Below are positions 22,357 to 28,895 of a stretch of 28,895 nt of DNA, in pieces. The translations under genes and the position numbers were made by a program. Source of the stretch: Alangreenwoodia sp964438605 (GTDB lineage Bacteria > Bacillota > Clostridia > Peptostreptococcales > Anaerovoracaceae). The notes under the pieces are model-generated. The model saw only the letters and a list, made by a program, of their open reading frames with translations, was not told the origin of the DNA and did not search any database. How positions within the stretch are numbered: the stretch's first letter is position 1; each line of letters begins with the position of its first letter. Location: contig CAYTKT010000025.1 of the NCBI GenBank assembly GCA_964438605.1, forward strand, positions 1 to 28,895. Reading direction: 5' to 3'.

Positions 22357-25074
22357 ATGTTTCGAAATGAATGGAAAAATTTCAAAATACGGAAGTTTTA
22401 TATTATCGCATTGATAGCCGTCATTACGATTCCCAGTATATATTCCGTGATATTTCTGCGTTCGATGTGGGATCCATACGGAAATATTGATAAATTGCCG
22501 GTAGCCGTCGTAAATAATGATATCGCGGTGGAGTATGAAGACAAAGAGGTTAATGTGGGCAAAGAAGTTGTTGAAAAGCTGAATGAGAATGATTCGTTAG
22601 ATTTTCATTTTGTCGGGGAAGCGGAGGCGAATTCCGGAATCGAGGACGGGACTTATTATATGGTGATATCTATTCCTAAAAATTTTTCGGAAAATGCGAT
22701 TACGCTGCTTGACGATGAGCCACAGACGATGCTGCTGACTTATACGACGAATCCGGGATATAATTTTGTGGCGAGCAAACTGAGCGAGTCGGCACTTTTG
22801 AGAATTCAGAAGACTATTTCCGAAAATGTGACGTCGGCGTACACGGAAGCGATCAGAGATGAGATCGACGGCATTGGCGACAGCCTGCAGGAAGGGGCGG
22901 ACGGCACACAGGATCTGCTTGACGGTGAGCAGCGGGTGCGTGAGGGCGCAGATGCGCTGGACGACGGAGCAGGATCACTTGTCGGCGGTATTCAGACGCT
23001 GAGCAACGGCACCGGAAGTTTAAAGAGTGGAACGTCTGAACTGAGAACGGGGCTTAGCAGTTATCTCGCGGGAACGGTTTCTCTGAAAGACGCAATCAGC
23101 ACGCTTCACAGTTCCATCCCATCTTTAACAGACGGTATTAAGAATTTGAGAGCCGGTGCAGAGTCGGCGAAATCGGGCGCAGACACGCTGGCTTCTTATT
23201 ATGATGACGACGGCGAACTGATGTCTGGCGCCTCCGAGCTCGTATCGGGTACGGAAGAATTGAATGAAAAGATAAAAAGTAATCCGATTTCGCTGAATGA
23301 GAACGATACGGATGAAATTTCCAGTTTGGCGTCTAAAGGCGCAGCAGATCAGTCGGAAACGATTGCAAAGGGCGTGTTAGACGGCGTTTCATCATCTATT
23401 TCCAAGAGTGTGAGTTCGGCGGCGGCCCAAGGCGGTTCCGGTGCGGCGGCTTATGCGGATGAGTTTGCCAAAGGAGTCACAGAAGGGATTTCGGAGGAAA
23501 TTGAAAGCCTTAGAGACAAAATTTCCAGTAAAGCTGCGGAAGAAGTGGGACCTTATTTGTTGCAGTCTTTAAAGAGTTCTACGGCTGCGGTAAGTACTCA
23601 GAGTGACGCGAGTACAGCCGTTACGGAAGGAACGACCGGAAATTCAGATTCGCAAGTAGTGAATGTAGTGAATGATAATCTGCTGAGTTATGGTCAGGAA
23701 ATTGCAAAAATGGTGGCTGGGAATGTAACTGATGAAATAGCTGAAACAATCAAAAATGAAGACAGCATATCAGCTGTTTCCGCCGATTTAAAACCGTCTT
23801 TAGAAAGACTGGGCCGCGGAATTGCTTCGCAGACAGCAACGGGCATCGCTTCCTCTGTCAACAGCGAATCCGCCATAACGACTGCTTCCGATGAACTGTC
23901 GAGCGGCCTTGGAAAACTCGGCTCGGAGATAGCGTTATCGACGGCTTCTTCTGTTGTGGACGGTGTGAACGGGGCTTTGCCTGATACGATGGGAGTTTAT
24001 ACGGAACAGATTGCCGCAGGCATGAGTACGCTTTATGATGGCCTTAACGAACTTGGCGAGGGAACAAATTCACTGGCCGAAGGACTGACGTCGCTCGACG
24101 AGGGCGCAGCTACGCTGAACACGGGTTCGGATACCCTCATGGCGGGTGTCAGCCAGCTGAACGACGGTGCGCAAACGCTGACTTCAAATAATGAAAAACT
24201 GTCTTCCGGCGCTGCTTCACTTGACGCCGGAGTTGAGGAACTGAATTCGGGGGCAGGTGAACTGCTTGCGGGCGGCAATGAATTATACGACGGCACGCGT
24301 GAGCTCAGCAGCGGCCTTCCTGAACTGACGGAAGGCACCCAGACTTTGCAGACGGCCCTTCAGGATGGCGCCGATACGGTCAGAGAAAAAAATCTGGACG
24401 AGGCGCAGATTGATATGGTGGCGGCGCCTGTCGACAGCAAAGAAGAAAAGGTGACATCGATAGCGAATAACGGTACGTCGATGGCCGCGTATATGATGCC
24501 GATTGCCATGTGGATCGGCGGAATCGCTTTTACGCTCGTATATCCGCTGAGAAGACAGAAAGAAGACAAGACGTCAGGTATTAAATTTTATATCGGCAAA
24601 GCGTCGGTGATGTATCCAGTGGCCATTGCATGGGCGCTTTTAATGGTTGGACTGCTTTGCGTGATAGACGGATTTGCCCCTGCAGATCTGGGCGCAACGC
24701 TGCTTACGGCCTGTGTCACTTCCGTTTGCTTTATGAGTATTGCATATATTATTTGTACTATGTTTGGCAAGGCAGGGAGCTTTTTGATGATCATATATTT
24801 AGTTCTCAATATTTCGACTGCAACAGGCGTATATCCGGCGGAACTGTCGCCGGGGTTTGTCGGGCGAATGACAGAATACTTCCCGTTCACTCACGTCGTC
24901 AGATCGTTCCGTATTGCGATTTCAGGCAGCGACGGTCTGATGAAGGAACTGTCATTTTTGATTATCATGGCAGTCGGCGTTATTTTGTTCAGTCTTATCT
25001 ATTATGCAGTCTGTGATGTGATCAGAGCCAGAAAATGCAAGACAACGGAGGCTCAAGCTCATCCGTCGGTATAA
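22357..25074 (+). CDS. YhgE/Pip-family membrane protein
   Basis: This is a 905-residue protein. The start is at MFRNEWKNFKIRKFYI, with GGGAGG 8 nt upstream; a TTG 13 codons earlier lacks a site. One N-terminal helix (about 12-33) is followed by the family marker domain (WDPYGNIDKLPVAVVNND, DGTYYMVISIPKNFSENA). A very long outside region follows, full of heptad-like Ser/Gly/Leu repeats (LSxGxxxLxxG, ExLxxGxxxL), about residues 180-690. Six C-terminal helices then make an ABC-2-type permease fold (about 710-895). Relatives include the phage-infection protein Pip of lactococci and B. subtilis YueB/YhgE. A Ser/Thr/Ala-rich stretch of about 240 residues in the middle (about 300-550) makes it longer than many relatives. 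It is likely controlled by the divergent TetR-family protein. Confidence 0.9.
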   Translation: MFRNEWKNFKIRKFYIIALIAVITIPSIYSVIFLRSMWDPYGNIDKLPVAVVNNDIAVEYEDKEVNVGKEVVEKLNENDSLDFHFVGEAEANSGIEDGTYYMVISIPKNFSENAITLLDDEPQTMLLTYTTNPGYNFVASKLSESALLRIQKTISENVTSAYTEAIRDEIDGIGDSLQEGADGTQDLLDGEQRVREGADALDDGAGSLVGGIQTLSNGTGSLKSGTSELRTGLSSYLAGTVSLKDAISTLHSSIPSLTDGIKNLRAGAESAKSGADTLASYYDDDGELMSGASELVSGTEELNEKIKSNPISLNENDTDEISSLASKGAADQSETIAKGVLDGVSSSISKSVSSAAAQGGSGAAAYADEFAKGVTEGISEEIESLRDKISSKAAEEVGPYLLQSLKSSTAAVSTQSDASTAVTEGTTGNSDSQVVNVVNDNLLSYGQEIAKMVAGNVTDEIAETIKNEDSISAVSADLKPSLERLGRGIASQTATGIASSVNSESAITTASDELSSGLGKLGSEIALSTASSVVDGVNGALPDTMGVYTEQIAAGMSTLYDGLNELGEGTNSLAEGLTSLDEGAATLNTGSDTLMAGVSQLNDGAQTLTSNNEKLSSGAASLDAGVEELNSGAGELLAGGNELYDGTRELSSGLPELTEGTQTLQTALQDGADTVREKNLDEAQIDMVAAPVDSKEEKVTSIANNGTSMAAYMMPIAMWIGGIAFTLVYPLRRQKEDKTSGIKFYIGKASVMYPVAIAWALLMVGLLCVIDGFAPADLGATLLTACVTSVCFMSIAYIICTMFGKAGSFLMIIYLVLNISTATGVYPAELSPGFVGRMTEYFPFTHVVRSFRIAISGSDGLMKELSFLIIMAVGVILFSLIYYAVCDVIRARKCKTTEAQAHPSV

Positions 25075-25155
25075 ATCGGTATCCGTTAAGCGGAATGAGA
25101 AAATAGTAAATACATGATAAGTATAACAAGTGATATAGTTTAGATTTCGGTATTC

Positions 25156-25189
25156 AAGGGGCTCCTTACGAAAAAGGGAGCTCCTTTTT
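25156..25189 (+). terminator. Terminator of the YhgE/Pip operon
   Basis: AAGGGGCTCC pairs with GGAGCTCCTT (one G-U) around an 11-nt loop and ends in TTTTT, 82 bp after the stop. Confidence 0.75.
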
Positions 25190-25322
25190 AAAAGTATGGA
25201 TTGCAACATGAAAGGGAATGTTCCTTTGGTATGACGGACGTGTCGTGATGGAATTCGCCTCAAATTTATGGATTTTCACCACAGAAGATATGAAGATATA
25301 TCGTGTTCGTCATGTTAAATGG

Positions 25323-25346
25323 AAAAAGCGGGGCCGAAGCCCCGCC
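25323..25346 (-). terminator. Terminator of the SLH-protein gene
   Basis: On the minus strand, GCGGGGC-TTCG-GCCCCGC is followed by TTTTT. It is a perfect stem with a stable TTCG tetraloop, 47 bp after the stop. Confidence 0.88.
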
Positions 25347-25392
25347 TATGTGATAATCAAAACCTTTGGCAGCCGGTATGGCCGCCCGCCGA

Positions 25393-28300
25393 TTACTTCT
25401 CAGCAAGGTCGCGGTACAGGAAGGTCACAGCCTGACCGCGTGTGCAGGTATTGTCAGGAGAGAAGGTGGTTTCGCTCGTGCCTTTGGTAACTCCCTCATC
25501 GACAGCCCAGCTTACAGCGTTGGCGTAGTAAGCGCCGCTTGGCACATCTCCAAAGCTGGTGCCCGAAACAGAAGGGGTGTCCTCATAACGGTAGAGGAAA
25601 GTGACGATCTGGGCGCGGGTGCAGGTGGCGTCAGGGGAGAACGTAGTCCCACCGGTGCCGTTGGTGATGCCTTCTGCGACAGCCCACAGAACTGCCTTGC
25701 CGTAGTATGCGTCTGTGTTTACATCGGTGAAAGAGTTCCCGGCGTTTTCAGGTTCTGGAGAGCCGGCAGCGCGCCACAGGAAAGTGACGATCTCAGCGCG
25801 GCTGCAGCCAAGGTCAGGAGAGAACGTTGTCTCAGAAGTTCCCTCGGTGACACCGTTCTCGACAGCCCAGGCCACGGCGTCGGAATAATATTCGCCTGCC
25901 GGCACATCGGTGAATTTGTTTGCGATGTCAGAATCTTTTTCTTCCACGAAAGTAGCCGAAACGGTGACACGGCTCTTTGGCATGGTGAAAGTAAAAGTGT
26001 TCTCGTCGACCTTGTTGACGGTAATCTCGTTGCCGTCCTTGTCGGTGACGGTCAGTTCGTCCAGGACATAGCCTTCATCCGGTGTCACCTTGACGGTGAC
26101 TTTCTTGCCGGCGGTTGCGGACTTAGGTGTCACGGACACATGGCCATGCTCGATGTTTTGATCGACCTGAACGGAGTAGCCGGAACTGCCGCTGCTGCCG
26201 ACGGAACCGGGGCTGTTGTAGGTGGATTTATACTGCCAGCCGCAGTTGAAAGATTTAGACCCTACATCGCTTACGACAGAATCGTAATTTTTGTCAGCCT
26301 CATTCGTTATCTTTGTACCGTTCACAATCTGTTTTTCAATATCCTCATCGCACAGAACTTTGCCTCCGGAAGCCAACGTGAAAGTAGAATCCGTTGTGCC
26401 ATAAACTGCTGCAATACCACTTACATTGATTGCACCGTTACCGGTCAACTTGCCTTTAGTATGTACTTCCAGATTGCCGTTGACATTAACTGTACTTCCT
26501 TCGGCGACATTAAGCTTTGAACCATTTGGAATATTCAGTGTTTTTTCATCGGCAATATTTACTATCGTATTATTATCGAGAGTAATATCAATAGGAACAT
26601 TACCGTCTTCTGCTACCAACAGGGCTGTAATATAATCTCTGTGGGAACTACCAGTGGGGTTAATCGACAACTGCGCACCGGTTAAGGTTAATTTCAGCGA
26701 TCCTGTGTCAGCAGTATTTACATCTCCAAAGTTAATCGTAGCCGTGCCGGCCGATGGAGAAAGGTATCCATTAGAACCGAGAACTGGGAAATTAGAAACT
26801 TTCAGAGTGGCGCCGTTATCAATAGTAATATCACCTATCATTTTTGAAAAATCCGCTTTGGTCATAACAGGGATGTTAAGAGAACCGTCTGCACTGACAT
26901 GGATTTTTCCTTTTTCATGAAGTTCAACAACACCACCTTTGACGACAGTCAAAGTTCCATTTACCGTTACAGTAGACCCATTGGTATAGGAGGGAATAAG
27001 TAGAGTGCTGCCATCAGGTACTGTTAATACAGAATCTTGATTAATTACAAACTCAATCTCTTTTCCACCTAACTGCACCCGGAACGGGTTAGCGATATCT
27101 GTTCCGGTCGAGGCTGTTCCTTTAAGAGTGGCAGTCGGCTTTTGGGCGGTTTCGACGGTTGAGAAATCAACCGTGACCATTCCATCTGTGAGTTTCAGCC
27201 TTGCTTTGTTGTCATTACCAACCCAAACGTTTGTTTGATCGCCAGGAGCATCAGGAAGGCTAACCTTAGCACCTGCATGAACGACCAAACTTCCCTTGCT
27301 TGTCATCATACCAGTCGCCGCCATCTGCTCAATGGTCAGGTTAGCTGTCTTTGGAACCACAAGGGTGACGCCTTCTTTGATCGAATTCCCCTTAGAGTTA
27401 TCCTTAATGTTTACTTCATCTGTTGTCGTGATAGTTATTGTATCTCCAGATTTAGCCTCGTCCAGAGCGCCACTGGCACCGTCAAGGCTGCTGTAAGGTT
27501 TTCCTCCAATAACTGCCTTAGGGTTTTTTATTGTTGAAGCTCCGTAAACGATATTTCCGTTCCCATCAGTATAATCAAAACGAGTCCCGCTCTTCGCTTC
27601 AATGCAGGTTGTCGCCTTATCTTTCCATAGGCTGTTTTCAGTGATAGAAACTGACCCGTTATTTGTTACGCTAATTATGTCTTGTTTTTCACACTGGCTT
27701 TTTGTGTCACTAGTTTTACGGATACCAGCGTCCCCAATTAGAAGTGAACCTGATACACTAACAGCAGCGTTATCACCCAATAAGAGCGTACCATTTGTGC
27801 AGTCTAAAGTGCCTTTTACGTCGAGTTTAGACGAGATTTTTTCCGGCTTCGATCCACTTACTCCAGCCATCTCGCCATTGACGGTTAGAGTGGCATTCTC
27901 AGGGATTTCCAGTTTGACACCGTATTGGTTAGTACCGATATTAAATTGTAAAGAAGCTCTCGTTAAAGAACCTTTAACAGTTTCAGGGACTTCAACATCG
28001 GCTTTTTCAGACAGAGACCATTTGCATTCTCCCGAAGTTAATTTGTCAAGACTTGACAGGGTGATGGAGCCCGTCTTAATATTCATACGCGCGTTCTCAC
28101 CGCCAAAATACGTATATGTGCTTCCTAGTATTTTAATAGTAAACTCACCACCAGCTTGAGTTTCAATGGGAAAAAATATACTGGAAAGCAGGTCAGCGTC
28201 AGATTCCGTGACGTTTAACGTAAGCGAGCCGCCTTTCGCGATAACGACCGCATTATTCGCCGTCAGCTTTTTTACAGTTTCACCATCTTTTTTGCTGTCG

Positions 28301-28488
28301 ACAGTAACCGGGCCAACAATTGTGATAGTTTTGTCAGATTGCGCAGCTTCTACAGCAGTCGCCAGGTCGGCGTATCTCTCGCTCTTGCCTTCCACCTTGA
28401 ATGGCTTGTCCTCCGCCAGTGCGGTCATCGGCATCATGGTCAGGACCATGGCCACCGCCAGGACCACCGATAAGAGTTTTCGTTTCAT
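25393..28488 (-). CDS. Secreted surface protein with beta-helix-like repeats and three C-terminal SLH domains
   Basis: This is a protein of about 1031 residues. The ATG at 28488 (MKRKLLSVVLAVAMVLTMM) is 9 nt from AGGAGG; the ATG two codons earlier is only 3 nt away. The signal peptide ends near ALA-ED. Residues of about 30-760 contain repeated short strands with 'I.NGATLKV', 'GSLTLNV' and 'NGTLTVVKGG' patterns, typical of right-handed beta-helix or adhesin-like folds. About 775-850 is a bacterial InlB-B-like repeat (GHVSVTPKSATAGKKVTV, DEGYVLDELTV). SLH domains begin at about 861, 922 and 981, each with FxDV...YY, then FSPD and (S/T)R(A/G)(E/Q). SLH domains bind secondary cell-wall polymer and anchor the protein to the surface. 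Each SLH core has a Cys after FSPD (LGC, ATC, NTC), which is unusual. Confidence 0.9.
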   Translation of the reverse strand: MKRKLLSVVLAVAMVLTMMPMTALAEDKPFKVEGKSERYADLATAVEAAQSDKTITIVGPVTVDSKKDGETVKKLTANNAVVIAKGGSLTLNVTESDADLLSSIFFPIETQAGGEFTIKILGSTYTYFGGENARMNIKTGSITLSSLDKLTSGECKWSLSEKADVEVPETVKGSLTRASLQFNIGTNQYGVKLEIPENATLTVNGEMAGVSGSKPEKISSKLDVKGTLDCTNGTLLLGDNAAVSVSGSLLIGDAGIRKTSDTKSQCEKQDIISVTNNGSVSITENSLWKDKATTCIEAKSGTRFDYTDGNGNIVYGASTIKNPKAVIGGKPYSSLDGASGALDEAKSGDTITITTTDEVNIKDNSKGNSIKEGVTLVVPKTANLTIEQMAATGMMTSKGSLVVHAGAKVSLPDAPGDQTNVWVGNDNKARLKLTDGMVTVDFSTVETAQKPTATLKGTASTGTDIANPFRVQLGGKEIEFVINQDSVLTVPDGSTLLIPSYTNGSTVTVNGTLTVVKGGVVELHEKGKIHVSADGSLNIPVMTKADFSKMIGDITIDNGATLKVSNFPVLGSNGYLSPSAGTATINFGDVNTADTGSLKLTLTGAQLSINPTGSSHRDYITALLVAEDGNVPIDITLDNNTIVNIADEKTLNIPNGSKLNVAEGSTVNVNGNLEVHTKGKLTGNGAINVSGIAAVYGTTDSTFTLASGGKVLCDEDIEKQIVNGTKITNEADKNYDSVVSDVGSKSFNCGWQYKSTYNSPGSVGSSGSSGYSVQVDQNIEHGHVSVTPKSATAGKKVTVKVTPDEGYVLDELTVTDKDGNEITVNKVDENTFTFTMPKSRVTVSATFVEEKDSDIANKFTDVPAGEYYSDAVAWAVENGVTEGTSETTFSPDLGCSRAEIVTFLWRAAGSPEPENAGNSFTDVNTDAYYGKAVLWAVAEGITNGTGGTTFSPDATCTRAQIVTFLYRYEDTPSVSGTSFGDVPSGAYYANAVSWAVDEGVTKGTSETTFSPDNTCTRGQAVTFLYRDLAEK

Positions 28489-28587
28489 GTTCATTTACCT
28501 CCTAAATTTTATGTAGTGTTAAATTCCTTGAATGGATCCTTTCTCCTCGTTTGTGGAGTTTTCCCTGTTTGTTCGCGCTGCCCGCAG

Positions 28588-28895
28588 TCAGCCGTCTTCG
28601 CTTTCCGCTTCCCGTTTCATCCGGTAAAACGTGCTGACCGCCACATCGCAGAGACTTGCCGCTGTCGCCGCCGTAATGTTTCCATCCCGATACTGCTTCA
28701 ATACCAGCGGAAAATTAGCCGGCGGTTCCCGCTTCGGTCGCCCCAGATGTACGCCGCGTGAACGCGCCGCTGCAATTCCTTCTAACTGCGCTGCCCGATG
28801 TTCTCTTTTCTTTTCCTGTTCCAACGCCGGAATAATCCGCTCCACCAGCGCCTGAATCACATCATTCGCACTTCGGCCGCTCTGAAAGAGCCGAT
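28588..28895 (-). CDS. Serine recombinase (resolvase/invertase type), C-terminal part, truncated by window edge
   Basis: The minus strand is open from the right window edge to the stop at 28588, giving about 101 residues. RLFQSGRSANDVIQALVERI leads to REHRAAQLEGIAAARSRG, then VHLGRPKR, then a helix-turn-helix (ITAATAASLCDVAVSTFYR). The E-helix 'AxxEGIAAAKxRGVxxGRP' followed by HTH_7 is the signature of Hin/Tn3-resolvase-type serine recombinases. The catalytic N-terminal domain with the Ser lies outside the window. A GTG at 28860 could be read as a start but it is inside the conserved region. It lies about 90 bp upstream of the SLH-protein gene on the same strand, and belongs to a mobile element or a local inversion system. 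Confidence 0.82.
   Translation of the reverse strand, partial: RLFQSGRSANDVIQALVERIIPALEQEKKREHRAAQLEGIAAARSRGVHLGRPKREPPANFPLVLKQYRDGNITAATAASLCDVAVSTFYRMKREAESEDG

Noticed and set aside
25366..26520. 384-codon open frame antisense to the SLH domains
   Set aside because: The minus strand carries the clear SLH protein with signal peptide, ribosome-binding site and terminator; the plus frame has repetitive shadow sequence only.

Overview
The window looks like a chromosomal segment of an anaerobic, low-to-mid GC Firmicute of the class Clostridia. Supporting this are an Rnf complex in clostridial order (rnfCDGEAB), a triple C-terminal SLH cell-wall anchor, AGGAGG ribosome-binding sites, a TnpV-type transposon protein, and a sigma-G-like region 4. 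The species cannot be named from this sequence alone.

Left end (1-2250): a compact RiPP-type locus on the minus strand. It consists of a six-cysteine peptide with ACG repeats, a radical SAM/SPASM maturase and a nitroreductase-family protein that runs off the window. The maturase and nitroreductase genes overlap by four bases. A divergent HxlR-type regulator gene shares the promoter region, which carries two TACGCAC boxes 20 bp apart. I recognise this as the 'ACGX' radical SAM system, known from bioinformatics; I know of no characterised product. At 2300-3338 lies a decaying in-frame chimera of TnpV and a phage-type amidase.

Centre-left (3945-9661): a complete six-gene rnf operon with a good promoter, a structured leader of about 150 nt and a strong terminator. 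It encodes a membrane ferredoxin:NAD+ oxidoreductase coupled to ion transport. RnfE carries an unusual disordered tail of about 120 residues.

Centre (9662-18214): an acyl carrier protein gene; a 42-bp tandem repeat (minisatellite); an ABC-F ATPase gene whose first half contains an extra linker encoding a perfect palindrome; an AAA-ATPase-like/PD-(D/E)XK protein gene; an IS200-type transposase relic with a large hairpin; and an apparent two-gene minus-strand operon. That operon encodes a DHA2-type MFS exporter followed by a strange protein joining an Hpt (histidine phosphotransfer) segment to the C-terminal third of a sporulation sigma factor. I regard this last gene as the most unusual coding sequence here.

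Right half (18534-28895): glyA; a single tRNA-Val(GAC) with its own promoter and terminator but C instead of U at position 33; a fragment of a second AAA-ATPase-like gene; a divergent TetR / small beta-rich protein / YhgE-Pip membrane protein cluster with three TTGACC boxes between the promoters; a secreted SLH-domain surface protein of about 1030 residues; and the C-terminal end of a serine recombinase gene that runs off the window. Fusions, truncated genes and repeats suggest that housekeeping blocks (rnf, acpP, glyA, tRNA) are interspersed with recombination scars.
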